This document shows, one piece after another, positions 1-6,920 of a stretch of DNA of 12,957 bases. Every line of letters begins with the position of its first letter. Position 1 is the stretch's first letter. The notes under the pieces are model-generated. The model was not told the DNA's origin, did not search any database, and saw nothing but the letters and a program-made list of their open reading frames with translations. The DNA is from Oscillospiraceae bacterium (GTDB lineage: Bacteria; Bacillota; Clostridia; WRCU01), in NCBI GenBank assembly GCA_009783805.1, contig WRCU01000014.1, positions 1 to 12,957 of the forward strand. Reading direction: 5' to 3'. Made by a program: the position numbers and the translations under genes.

Positions 1-2162
1 GCGATGGACGACGGGAGCAGGGGCTTCTGCATGAACGTGTCCACGCCGGCCTCCTTGGCCTCCTCGGCGACCTCGCCGTAGTCGAAGGAGGAGATCATGA
101 TCACGATGGCGTCCTTATCTTCCGCCATCCCGCCCTTGATCATCCTGGTAAGCTCGACGCCGTCCATGTCCGGCATCCTCCAGTCGACGAAGTAGAAGTC
201 GTGGCCGCCCTTCCCGATGATCGCCAGGGCCTCCGCGGCGCTGCCCGCGGTGTCGCATGAGGCCCCGAACTTCTCGATGATCCCCTTGAAGTCCTTGAGT
301 ATGAAGTAATCGTCGTCGACGGCGAGTATCCTCAGCCTCGCCCAGTCTATCTCCCACCAGGGGGACCTCTGCCTCCTCGCCTCGCCTCGCCTCATCTTGA
401 CGATGACGTTGAAGGTCGCTCCCTTGCCCAGCTCGGACTCGATCCATATGCTCCCCCCCATCATCTCGACGATGCTCTTGGAGATGGTGAGCCCGAGCCC
501 CGTCCCGCCGAACCGCTTCGCCGTGCTGCTCTCGGCCTGCTGGAACGACTGGAACAGCTTGGCCTGCTGCTCGGGGCTGATCCCTATGCCCGTGTCGGTC
601 ACGGAGACCTTGATCGAGCATACGCCCCCCTCCTCACCGATGAAGTATGAGTTGAGGCGTATGAGCCCTTTCTCCGGCGTGAACTTGTTCGCGTTGCCCA
701 ATAGGTTCGTGAGGACCTGCGCGAGCCTCTGCTCGTCCCCAACCAGGTTCCTCGGTATGTCCCTGTCTATGTAGGCCTTGAAGCGCTGGGACTTCTCGTC
801 CACGCGGAAGCTGACCACGCCGATGACGCGCTGGAGCATCTCCTCGAAGTCGAAGTCCGAGTCCGAGAGCTCGAACTTGCCCGACTCGATCTTGGACATG
901 TCCAGGATGTCGTTGATGACCCCGAGCAGGTGTTTGGATGCGTCGTCGATCCTGTTCAGGCTGTAGTCCTTGCGTTCGACGTCCATGCCCGAGAGCCCGA
1001 TCCTGGTCATCCCGATGATGGCGTTCATGGGCGTCCGTATCTCATGGCTCATGTTGGACAGGAACTCACTCTTGGCCTTGCTGGCGGAGTGCGCCTGCCC
1101 CAGCGCCTCCTGCAGCATCTCGTCCTTCCGCACATCCTCCGTCACATCCCTCAGCAAGGCGACCTTGCACAGCGCGTCGCCGTAGCCGTCGTTCTCGATC
1201 GCGAGCAGCATGTCGCAGATCCTCACTCCGGCCGGCGTGCCGACCGTGACCTTCTCGCTCTTGAAATCACGGTCGAACATGGATTGCGCCGGGGGTCCCT
1301 CCCCCGCCGTGACCACCTCGGCGATGTTCCTGCCGACGGAGCTTCGACCCAGGAAGGTCAGCGCCGCGCTGTTCTCGAGCTTGACCTCGTTGCCCACGCC
1401 CAGCACCAAGGTAGGGACGGTCACCGTGTCGAAGACGTAGCCCGAGGCGTTGGGAACCGTGATGCTGAGCGTCTTGTACCTCCTCATGGAGATGAAGAAC
1501 GGCATGGAGACGGGCAGGAAGCATATGGAGGCGAGCGGGATGGCCGTGTTCCCGGCGAAGATCGGCAGAATGAAGTCCGTCACGAACCCGATGGGTGCGA
1601 TGGCTACCGACAGGATGATGAACATCAGCGCCTGCATCCGCTCCCGCTTGATCCTCGAGTCGCGCCACCAGCGGAAGAATAAAAATAGGGTGGTCCCGAT
1701 TATGACCGTCACGTACGCGGTCGCCGCCATGAAGGCCGGGCTGCCTTGGTACGAGAACTGTACGCCGTACTCGGTCGTGACGAACGCCGCGTCCCCGAAG
1801 ATGACGCATGCGGCGGCGACGGCCACGGCCAATGCGGAGCCCGCGCTGACCAGTCGCCTCGTGTGGCGGTATTTGGTGACGATCAAATTGGTGGAGAATA
1901 ACAGCCACCTCGAGAAGAACAAGTAACTGAACGCGAACCCGCCCGCCCAGAGAAATTTGATGAGGGCCTCATCGGCCGCGACCGTCATGAGCCCGTAGGA
2001 GAGGCTGCACAAGACGAGGCACACGCCTACGGACAGGTAGTCGTCCCGCGACCTGGACCTCGTGTTGCCGGTGAGCGTGCTCACGCATAGGTATAGGTAC
2101 CCGCCGCAGACGACGAGGAATAGGGCTGCGATCAGGTAGGACGCTCTTATCTCCGCGAACAT
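1..2162 (-). CDS. Hybrid sensor histidine kinase, 7TM type, C-terminus cut by window edge
   Basis: Membrane sensor kinase with a fused receiver. The frame runs from ATG at 2162-2160 to position 1 without a stop, giving 720 complete codons. About seven hydrophobic segments fill residues 6-228 (roughly 6-28, 43-63, 67-90, 104-124, 145-166, 178-200, 206-228), as in 7TM-histidine-kinase N-termini. Residues 235-345 look like a PAS-type region. HisKA follows, with phospho-acceptor H373 in the SHEIRTPMN motif. The ATPase domain shows the N box (NLLGNANKF, 487-494), G1 (DTGIGI, 523-528) and G2 (GGTGLGL, 552-558). A receiver begins near residue 610 with acidic residues 616-618, phospho-acceptor D660 and K713, so all key residues are present. 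More domains (second receiver, Hpt) may lie beyond the edge. The ligand is unknown. It is divergent from the phosphodiesterase gene. No Shine-Dalgarno precedes the start, but a TAG stop lies four codons upstream in frame and the first membrane segment begins near residue 6, so this ATG is the best start. Confidence 0.95.
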   Translation of the reverse strand, partial: MFAEIRASYLIAALFLVVCGGYLYLCVSTLTGNTRSRSRDDYLSVGVCLVLCSLSYGLMTVAADEALIKFLWAGGFAFSYLFFSRWLLFSTNLIVTKYRHTRRLVSAGSALAVAVAAACVIFGDAAFVTTEYGVQFSYQGSPAFMAATAYVTVIIGTTLFLFFRWWRDSRIKRERMQALMFIILSVAIAPIGFVTDFILPIFAGNTAIPLASICFLPVSMPFFISMRRYKTLSITVPNASGYVFDTVTVPTLVLGVGNEVKLENSAALTFLGRSSVGRNIAEVVTAGEGPPAQSMFDRDFKSEKVTVGTPAGVRICDMLLAIENDGYGDALCKVALLRDVTEDVRKDEMLQEALGQAHSASKAKSEFLSNMSHEIRTPMNAIIGMTRIGLSGMDVERKDYSLNRIDDASKHLLGVINDILDMSKIESGKFELSDSDFDFEEMLQRVIGVVSFRVDEKSQRFKAYIDRDIPRNLVGDEQRLAQVLTNLLGNANKFTPEKGLIRLNSYFIGEEGGVCSIKVSVTDTGIGISPEQQAKLFQSFQQAESSTAKRFGGTGLGLTISKSIVEMMGGSIWIESELGKGATFNVIVKMRRGEARRQRSPWWEIDWARLRILAVDDDYFILKDFKGIIEKFGASCDTAGSAAEALAIIGKGGHDFYFVDWRMPDMDGVELTRMIKGGMAEDKDAIVIMISSFDYGEVAEEAKEAGVDTFMQKPLLPSSI

Positions 2163-2170
2163 AGTCAGAT

Positions 2171-2184
2171 ACTATATTATAAAG
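2171..2184. promoter_or_regulatory. AT-rich divergent promoter patch
   Basis: The 49-bp gap between the two divergent genes holds the only AT-rich stretch nearby. On the plus strand TATTAT (2175-2180) can serve as a -10 for the phosphodiesterase gene. On the minus strand a perfect TATAAT (2181-2176) lies only 13 nt before the kinase start codon. No convincing -35 is visible for either direction, so the assignment rests on the -10 matches alone. Confidence 0.45.
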
Positions 2185-2200
2185 CCGTCCAATCCAACAT

Positions 2201-2206
2201 GGAGGT
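2201..2206 (+). promoter_or_regulatory. Shine-Dalgarno of the phosphodiesterase-family gene
   Basis: GGAGGT ends 5 nt before the ATG at 2212 and fixes that start. Confidence 0.8.
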
Positions 2207-2211
2207 GCCTT

Positions 2212-4056
2212 ATGGGTGATACGCGGCAAACCGGCGTGAGGGCGATGGTGATAGGCTTGGACGCCGTCTCCATTACCTTATTGGAAAGCTTCCCCGAATG
2301 CTGCCCCAACATAAGAACGCATATGGCGAAGGGCGTGAGCGGCCGCCTGATGCCCTGCTTCCCGGTGTACACGCCTACGAACTGGGCGGCCCTATGCACG
2401 GGCGCCCCGCCTTCCGTGAGCGGGCTCGCGGGCTGGCATAGGGAGGCCGGAGGGACGGATTGGCATGCGTTCGACTCCAGGGCCTACGCCTGCGACACGG
2501 TCTTCGCCTCGTGCGCGCGGGACGGGATCCCGACGTTGGCGATATCATATCCCGGGTCGTTCCCGCTCGCCGGTCCCAGCTCCATGGCGCTGAGCCCCAT
2601 CCATAGGGGCCTGGACAAGGGGGCGGTCGCCCCCGTCGGCAGGGTAGCCGTCAGGCTGGGCCCGGACGGGTCGATGCCGTTTGACTTGCTGGGTTCGGCC
2701 AAGGGGGCCGGCGTCGCCGTCTCGGACGGCATGCGCGGCGCGAAGGATGGCGGGGCGGAGGCCGGGGGCGGGCTCCTGCCCGCCGTCCTGACGGCCGCCC
2801 CGGACGGGGATGCGGGCAACGGGCGGGGCGGGGCGGCCGGGGATGCGCCGCGCGGGTACGTCCTCACCGTGCGCGACGCGTCCGGGTCGGTGAGGGGGCA
2901 TCCTCTTAAGGTAGGCGAATGGAGCCCGACCATAGAGGCTTCCGTCGAGTCGGGCGGCGGGCCCGTCACCTGCGGGCTGCGCGTGCGCGTGCGTGAGGGC
3001 GGGAGGACCCTGGAGATATCGGAGCTGATCGCCAAGGAAGACATCGCCGCCCCCGGATGGCTGGCCGACGAGGTATGGGGCCGGATGGGCGTCCCGGTGG
3101 AGCACCCGCCTTCCTATTATGAGATTCTAGGCCACTTCCACAACGAAACCGACCTGGGGGACGCCCCGGCCAGGGCCATGGATGACTTGCGCGGGCACGC
3201 CGACTGGGTGGTCGGCGCGGTCCGTACGGCCATGGAAGCCAAGGGCGTCGGCCTGCTGTACATGCACTACCACCTGCCTGACAGCATGCTCCACCATTGC
3301 CTGGCGGCCGCTGAAGGTTCGGCCGGCTACACGCCGCACCAGCGCGAGGTGGCCGTGGAGGCGCTGAAGGTCGGCGTCATGGCGGCCGACTGCCTCGTCG
3401 GCGGGCTGCTGTCATTGGCCGCCACCGACGCGCACACCCTCTTAGTCTCGGACCACGGCTGCGTCCCGAACCGCTTTGGGTTCAACCTGGCCAACCGGCT
3501 GAGGGACGCCGGGCTATGCTCCCTCGACGGATCCGGGGCCGTGGACCGCCCGGCCAGCAAGGCCTGGCCCTCGGACTTCGTGCCTTCCTGGGTGGACGTC
3601 GCCGCCGAGGAGGGGACGCCCGAATACGAAAGGCTCCAGGCCGAGGTCATCGACGCAATGCTGGACTGGAAGGCCCCCTCGGGCGAGAGGGTGGTCGCCG
3701 TGGCCCTCAGGAAGAAGGATTCGCACCTATTAGGCTTCGGCGGGCCCGACTGCGCCGCCGTCACCATGCATTACAACACGGGCTTCGCGTGGTCGGCGGA
3801 AGGCGCGGAGGCCTTGGAGGAGGACTTGCTGGGCGCCAACCACGGGTGCCAGATGCCGGCCTCGTTCGCCGGCCTATCGGACAACCTGGCCTTCTTCTCC
3901 CTGGCCGGGCCGAAGGTGAGGGCCGGCCTGCGCTGGGATGACCGCGGGCTGGGCTACGTCCACATCACCGACATGGTGCCCACGCTGTGCGAGTTGGCTG
4001 GGTTCAAGGCGTCACTCGACTCGACGGGATGCGTGCGGCGCGCCTTCATGGCTTAG
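2212..4056 (+). CDS. Type I phosphodiesterase / nucleotide pyrophosphatase family protein (alkaline phosphatase superfamily)
   Basis: A 614-residue metal-dependent hydrolase, expected to cleave phosphodiester or phosphomonoester bonds; the substrate cannot be read from sequence. The superfamily active site appears complete: D17 (GLDAV), probable nucleophile T54 within PVYTPTNW, D357 and H361 in LPDSMLHH, D414-H415 in VSDHG, and H544 in ANHG. The second half ends in the usual SLAGPKV...HITDMVPTLCELAG tail. Two features are odd. Residues 163-213 are a Gly/Ala-rich, low-complexity insertion of very high GC. The TG-x-x-P motif continues as SVSGL where many relatives have HGI. There is no signal peptide, so it is probably cytoplasmic, unlike many secreted relatives. 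It is divergent from the hybrid kinase gene and may be in its regulon, which is inference. The family call is firm; the function is open. Confidence 0.88.
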   Translation: MGDTRQTGVRAMVIGLDAVSITLLESFPECCPNIRTHMAKGVSGRLMPCFPVYTPTNWAALCTGAPPSVSGLAGWHREAGGTDWHAFDSRAYACDTVFASCARDGIPTLAISYPGSFPLAGPSSMALSPIHRGLDKGAVAPVGRVAVRLGPDGSMPFDLLGSAKGAGVAVSDGMRGAKDGGAEAGGGLLPAVLTAAPDGDAGNGRGGAAGDAPRGYVLTVRDASGSVRGHPLKVGEWSPTIEASVESGGGPVTCGLRVRVREGGRTLEISELIAKEDIAAPGWLADEVWGRMGVPVEHPPSYYEILGHFHNETDLGDAPARAMDDLRGHADWVVGAVRTAMEAKGVGLLYMHYHLPDSMLHHCLAAAEGSAGYTPHQREVAVEALKVGVMAADCLVGGLLSLAATDAHTLLVSDHGCVPNRFGFNLANRLRDAGLCSLDGSGAVDRPASKAWPSDFVPSWVDVAAEEGTPEYERLQAEVIDAMLDWKAPSGERVVAVALRKKDSHLLGFGGPDCAAVTMHYNTGFAWSAEGAEALEEDLLGANHGCQMPASFAGLSDNLAFFSLAGPKVRAGLRWDDRGLGYVHITDMVPTLCELAGFKASLDSTGCVRRAFMA

Positions 4057-4090
4057 GCGGCGCCGCGCCGATCCGCCATATGGCTGCCGT

Positions 4091-4104
4091 CATCCATATG
4101 GATG
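4091..4104. repeat. 14-bp perfect palindrome CATCCATATGGATG
   Basis: A perfect palindrome between the convergent ends of the phosphodiesterase gene and tRNA-Ser. It can be extended by three further pairs in RNA (one a G-U). There is no T-run, so it is at best a weak terminator; a protein-binding site is equally possible. Confidence 0.4.
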
Positions 4105-4161
4105 GCGCAGGAAGCGAAAGCCCCTAGCCACATGAACATGAGGATGGATATTGCGAATGAG

Positions 4162-4247
4162 CGGAGAGGGCGGGATTCGAACCCGCGTGCGCTTTCACGC
4201 AAACTGATTTCGAGTCAGCCCCGTTATGACCACTTCGATACCTCTCC
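4162..4247 (-). tRNA. tRNA-Ser(CGA)
   Basis: The acceptor stem GGAGAGG/CCTCTCC is perfectly paired (4247-4241 with 4169-4163), with discriminator G at 4162. The anticodon loop CTCGAAA gives anticodon CGA, reading UCG. The long variable arm TGCG-TGAAAG-CGCA and the T arm GCGGG-TTCGAAT-CCCGC complete a class II tRNA of 86 nt. The bases after the discriminator are CTC, so CCA is not encoded and must be added enzymatically. Confidence 0.96.
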
Positions 4248-4265
4248 GTATGCGCCTCGCCATTT

Positions 4266-4294
4266 ATGATAAAGGCTGCGCATCCGCAAATCAA
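4266..4294 (-). promoter_or_regulatory. Sigma-70-type promoter of tRNA-Ser
   Basis: On the minus strand a -35 TTGATT (4294-4289) and a -10 TATCAT (4271-4266) are separated by exactly 17 bp. The predicted transcription start is near 4258, about 11 nt before the mature tRNA. This is one of the clearest bacterial promoters in the window. Confidence 0.75.
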
Positions 4295-4356
4295 GCCTCG
4301 CCCGGCTTAGGCGCGCATGGCAGGGACGTGCCGCCTATGATCGGGAGGCCCGCGGC

Positions 4357-4884
4357 TCATGGCGCCCGGCTGCCCACGCCCTTCCTCAGCCCACGGAAGA
4401 AAGCGCTGAGGATGGCCGAGCACTCCGCCCCCATTACGCCCTCCATGACCTCCACCCTGTGGTTCCACCCATCCACGGCGAACAGGTCGACGACGGAGCC
4501 CGCCGCGCCGGCCTTCGGGTCCGACGCGCCGTAATGGAGCCTGGCCAGCCTCGACTGTATGATCGCCCCCGCGCACATGGGGCAAGGCTCGAGCGTCACG
4601 TACATCTCGCACCCGTCCAGCCGCCAGTCGCCCAACTTCCTGGCCGCCTTCCTCATCGCGTCGATCTCGGCGTGGCCGGCCACGTCGCGGCCCGCCATCC
4701 TTTTGTTCCTCCCCTTGGCCAGCACCGCGCCGTCCCTGACGATGACCGCGCCCACGGGCACCTCGCCCTTAAGCGCGGCCTTCCCCGCCTCCCTCAAGGC
4801 CAGGTCCATGTAACGTTCCGCGGGGCCCGGGCGGCATCCGCCGTAGGCGCGGCCTTTCACGCCGCCGCCATCCTCATATGCCAT
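4357..4884 (-). CDS. tadA: tRNA-specific adenosine deaminase
   Basis: Deaminates adenosine 34 of tRNA-Arg(ACG) to inosine, allowing one tRNA to read several CGN codons. The 175-residue protein has the cytidine/deoxycytidylate deaminase zinc site: HAEID with H71 and catalytic E73, then LEPCPMCAGA with C101 and C104. The TadA-typical block KAGAAGSVVDL follows at 124-134, and a helical C-terminus ends near residue 170. The ATG at 4884 overlaps the last 11 bp of nudC, suggesting translational coupling. The core begins near residue 24, so the first ~20 residues look like an extension. A start at M26 (4809) or a GTG at codon 9 is possible; none has a strong Shine-Dalgarno. It lies between nudC and tRNA-Ser on the same strand. 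Confidence 0.92.
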   Translation of the reverse strand: MAYEDGGGVKGRAYGGCRPGPAERYMDLALREAGKAALKGEVPVGAVIVRDGAVLAKGRNKRMAGRDVAGHAEIDAMRKAARKLGDWRLDGCEMYVTLEPCPMCAGAIIQSRLARLHYGASDPKAGAAGSVVDLFAVDGWNHRVEVMEGVMGAECSAILSAFFRGLRKGVGSRAP

Positions 4885-5755
4885 ACTCGGCGTAACGCGG
4901 CTCCCTCCCGCGCCTGAAGGCCTCTATCATCTCGCTCGTCAGGCTGATGGAGTAGTCGGCCTCCTCGATGTCGTCCCTGGCCATCCAGACGCCCGTCGAG
5001 AGCTCCACGTCGTCCACGGTTATGGCCGCGTCGCCGTCCAGGTCGCAGTAGAACCCGGCCAGCAGGCTGCTGGAGAACCCCCACGGCTGGCTCTTGTAGA
5101 AGCGGACGTTCTTCACCCTCACGCCCGTCTCCTCCAGGACCTCCCTGGCCACGGCCTCCTCGAAGGTCTCGCCTATCTCCACGAACCCAGCGACCAGGGC
5201 GTAGCCTTTGCCCGTCATGTGCTTGTACCGGGTCAGGAGCAGGCTGTCCCCGTCCGTGACCCCGACGATGACCACGGGCGCGATCGAGGGGAACACCATG
5301 TCCTTGCAATCCGGGCACTCGAGCATCCTCTCCTTGGGGCTCCGCGCGAGCGCCGCGCCGCACTTCCCGCATAGCCTATGCCTCTCGTACCAGCCCGCGA
5401 GGTGGCAGCCCGTAATGCCCGCGAAGGCCATCCACTTCGGCTCGAAGCCACGGAACGAGCCGGGGCTGGCCTCCCGCAGCGTCTCCGTCGCGTAGCCTTC
5501 GCGCATCGGGACGTAGAACACGCAGAAGTCGTCCACGGTCAGCAGGTAGACGGCGCTCGACCGGACCTCCCCCAAGTCGCGCGGGCCCGGCCCCAACAGC
5601 CTCCCGAGGTCGCCGAACCTGGGCAGGCGCGGCTCGCCCTCCCCATGGTCGAGCAGCACCTTGCCGTCGGCGTAGATGACCGCGACGTCGCCGTCAGTGG
5701 GCTCCTTGACGTGGAACTCATTGCTCAGGCGATGCGGCGTTATGTCCTGTATCAT
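4874..5755 (-). CDS. nudC: NAD(H) pyrophosphatase, Nudix family
   Basis: NudC-type enzymes hydrolyse NADH/NAD+ to NMN(H) and AMP, and in some bacteria remove the NAD cap from RNA. The 293-residue protein has the full layout: an N-terminal domain, a zinc ribbon with C129, C132, C147 and C150, and a Nudix box from G190 to V212 (GFVEIGE...REVLEETGV) with catalytic glutamates 205, 208 and 209. SQPW (222-225) is the subfamily signature distinguishing NudC from other Nudix hydrolases; the usual proline after W is glycine here. The ATG at 5755 gives a family-like length. The frame stays open upstream as far as 6505, but that part has no NudC similarity and lies antisense to another gene. An ATG 11 codons upstream is the only other plausible start. 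The stop overlaps the tadA start. Confidence 0.92.
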   Translation of the reverse strand: MIQDITPHRLSNEFHVKEPTDGDVAVIYADGKVLLDHGEGEPRLPRFGDLGRLLGPGPRDLGEVRSSAVYLLTVDDFCVFYVPMREGYATETLREASPGSFRGFEPKWMAFAGITGCHLAGWYERHRLCGKCGAALARSPKERMLECPDCKDMVFPSIAPVVIVGVTDGDSLLLTRYKHMTGKGYALVAGFVEIGETFEEAVAREVLEETGVRVKNVRFYKSQPWGFSSSLLAGFYCDLDGDAAITVDDVELSTGVWMARDDIEEADYSISLTSEMIEAFRRGREPRYAEYGI

Positions 5756-5761
5756 ATGCTC

Positions 5762-5786
5762 GGGGCTTGGGTTTCCAAAAGGCCCC
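5762..5786 (-). other. Predicted hairpin in the nudC leader
   Basis: On the minus strand a GGGGC/GCCCC stem encloses a TTGG-AAAC-CCAA stem, 6 nt before the nudC start codon. It covers most of the region where a ribosome site would lie, and no good Shine-Dalgarno is visible. It could lower translation. It may also be a by-product of GC-rich DNA. Confidence 0.3.
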
Positions 5787-5871
5787 ATGACGGGCCCCGA
5801 CCCCAGCCCACCCTCCCGTCGCGGCGAATGGCGCGCGTGCCCGAAATAAGCACGGGCATGGCGCAATGGAA

Positions 5872-5877
5872 AGTATA
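5872..5877 (-). promoter_or_regulatory. Possible -10 element for nudC-tadA
   Basis: TATACT on the minus strand (5877-5872) in the divergent gap. No good -35 stands 16-18 bp upstream, so the call is tentative. It would leave a leader of about 110 nt before nudC, containing two potential hairpins (5831-5862 and 5762-5786). Confidence 0.35.
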
Positions 5878-5924
5878 GCCTTTGGCAAGCCGCCATGTAT
5901 AGCGCGGCCGTCGCCTGCGCGCAT

Positions 5925-5954
5925 TTGACAAAGGCGGCGCGGATTTGGCAATAT
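5925..5954 (+). promoter_or_regulatory. Probable promoter of the unrecognised 215-residue gene
   Basis: A perfect -35 TTGACA (5925-5930) is followed 18 bp later by CAATAT (5949-5954), a weak -10. The next bases are AT-rich (TTAAAAATAA near 5962-5971), unlike the surroundings. The -35 is persuasive and the -10 is uncertain. Confidence 0.5.
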
Positions 5955-5971
5955 CGTATGGTTAAAAATAA

Positions 5972-5989
5972 CGGCCGCGCATGCGGCCG
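5972..5989 (+). other. GC hairpin in the leader of the unrecognised gene
   Basis: CGGCCGC and GCGGCCG form a 7-bp stem around the loop GCAT. An in-frame ATG at 5981 sits in the loop and stem, which argues against it as the main start and favours ATG 6011. There is no T-run, so it is not a terminator. Confidence 0.4.
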
Positions 5990-6010
5990 CGGAACGGGGC
6001 GCTCATCATC

Positions 6011-6658
6011 ATGAACATAATCAGGACCGCGGCGGTGGAGCTCACCTCCATACCGGCGATCGCATATAAGCAGAAGCTGGGGGCCGGCGGCAGCGGGCTC
6101 AGGATAATCCGGCTCGACCAGGAGGCCACGGGCATCTTCACCGTGGACAGGCGCACCGGCGGGGCCGTCGGGTACGGCGCGCACGACGCGGCCCTCTTCC
6201 CCGAGCACGCGGTGGACGAGGCCCTGGAGCTGACCGAGGGGCTGCCCTACTCGTCCAGGGGCAAGATAAAGGTCGCCATCTTCGAGCAGAAGGCCGACAA
6301 GGACGACGTGACCGAGGATCAGGCCGATTCGGTCGACATGGTGGACAGCGACGAGTATAGGGCGATAGTCGAGCGCTACAGCGACGAGAACGGCAGGATG
6401 AACTACGCGCTCATGAACAAGGACTTCATACAGTTCGCGGCGAAGAGCAAACACGTGGCCGACTTGGTTTCCAGGAAGGCGACGGACGGCGAGATAGTCA
6501 CGCACATACTCAGGAACCGCGCCACTTTCCTGACGAACAAGAAGGAGTCCCTAAGCGACGCGCAGACGGAGGCCCTGCTCGAGTCGCTCGAGGAGATCGA
6601 CCCGCGCAGCGCGTTCAAGGAGCTCAAGAACCACATCAGGCGGATGCTCTCTAGGTAG
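6011..6658 (+). CDS. Unrecognised protein, 215 residues
   Basis: I do not recognise a family. Codon use is like its neighbours and the frame is long, so it is very likely a real gene. Residues 1-75 look like a compact alpha/beta domain (LTSIPAIAYKQKLGAGGSG, then IIRLDQEATGIFTVD). The motif LPYSSRGKIKVAIFEQK follows, then an acidic stretch (DKDDVTEDQADSVDMVDSDEY, split in two here: DKDDVTEDQAD and DSDEY). The rest is a charged, probably helical C-terminal half ending in KNHIRRMLSR. There is no signal peptide or membrane segment, so it is probably cytoplasmic. ATG 6011 is preferred over ATG 5981, which would add ten residues but is buried in a hairpin; neither has a clear Shine-Dalgarno. It stands alone between divergent nudC and tRNA-Val. 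Confidence 0.7.
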   Translation: MNIIRTAAVELTSIPAIAYKQKLGAGGSGLRIIRLDQEATGIFTVDRRTGGAVGYGAHDAALFPEHAVDEALELTEGLPYSSRGKIKVAIFEQKADKDDVTEDQADSVDMVDSDEYRAIVERYSDENGRMNYALMNKDFIQFAAKSKHVADLVSRKATDGEIVTHILRNRATFLTNKKESLSDAQTEALLESLEEIDPRSAFKELKNHIRRMLSR

Positions 6659-6717
6659 GCGATCGCACTTTTGGTAGGCGGGCAGGTTCGCGGTCACGCC
6701 TTTCCCATCGGCCAGGC

Positions 6718-6747
6718 TTGCGCGCGGGGCCGACGTTCATGTAGAAT
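6718..6747 (+). promoter_or_regulatory. Probable promoter of tRNA-Val
   Basis: A -35 TTGCGC (6718-6723) and a -10 TAGAAT (6742-6747) are 18 bp apart. Transcription would start near 6754, about 19 nt before the mature tRNA. Confidence 0.55.
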
Positions 6748-6772
6748 CCGAGTTGTCGGGGCCGTATCAATC

Positions 6773-6846
6773 GGAGGCATAGCCCAGCTGGTCAGAGCGC
6801 ACGGTTCACATCCGTGAGGTCGAAGGTTCGAGCCCTTCTGTCTCCA
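6773..6846 (+). tRNA. tRNA-Val(CAC)
   Basis: The acceptor stem GGAGGCA/TGTCTCC (6773-6779 with 6839-6845) pairs with one G-U, and the discriminator is A at 6846. The anticodon stem CACGG/CCGTG encloses TTCACAT, giving anticodon CAC for GUG. The T arm is GAAGG-TTCGAGC-CCTTC. The D stem GCCC/GAGC has a C-A mismatch at its third pair. TGA follows the discriminator, so CCA is not encoded. Confidence 0.95.
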
Positions 6847-6867
6847 TGAATAGTCTCCTTATACTTG

Positions 6868-6905
6868 GCGGACCGGGCCACGATCGATTCGGTTCGCTTT
6901 TTTTT
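6868..6905 (+). terminator. Intrinsic terminator after tRNA-Val
   Basis: GCGGACCG (6868-6875) pairs with CGGTTCGC (6890-6897) over 8 bp with one G-U, and is followed at once by eight T (6898-6905). It ends the tRNA-Val transcript and separates it from the following URO-D-like gene. Confidence 0.85.
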
Positions 6906-6910
6906 GGCAG

Positions 6911-6916
6911 GGAGGT
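6911..6916 (+). promoter_or_regulatory. Shine-Dalgarno fixing the start of the first URO-D-like gene
   Basis: GGAGGT lies 4 nt before ATG 6921. This rules out the upstream in-frame ATG at 6846, whose first base is the last base of tRNA-Val and whose reading frame crosses the terminator. Confidence 0.75.
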
Positions 6917-6920
6917 CCGC

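Noticed and set aside
930..1682. Plus-strand 250-codon frame opposite the hybrid kinase
   Set aside because: The opposite strand encodes a complete set of kinase motifs in one continuous frame; this frame has no recognisable domain.
2171..2184. Archaeal TATA box and archaeal origin of the window
   Set aside because: Sigma-70-type -35/-10 pairs at the tRNA genes, an intrinsic terminator with T-run, a lipobox lipoprotein and a dCache sensor all point to bacteria.
5756..6505. Upstream extension of the nudC frame to 6505 (would make a 543-residue protein)
   Set aside because: NudC similarity starts at 5755 and gives the normal family length; the extension is antisense to another gene and reads as low-complexity GC-rich noise.
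6846..6920. Earlier start for the first URO-D-like gene at ATG 6846
   Set aside because: This ATG begins on the last base of tRNA-Val and the frame would cross an intrinsic terminator; ATG 6921 has GGAGGT at good distance and matches the family N-terminus.
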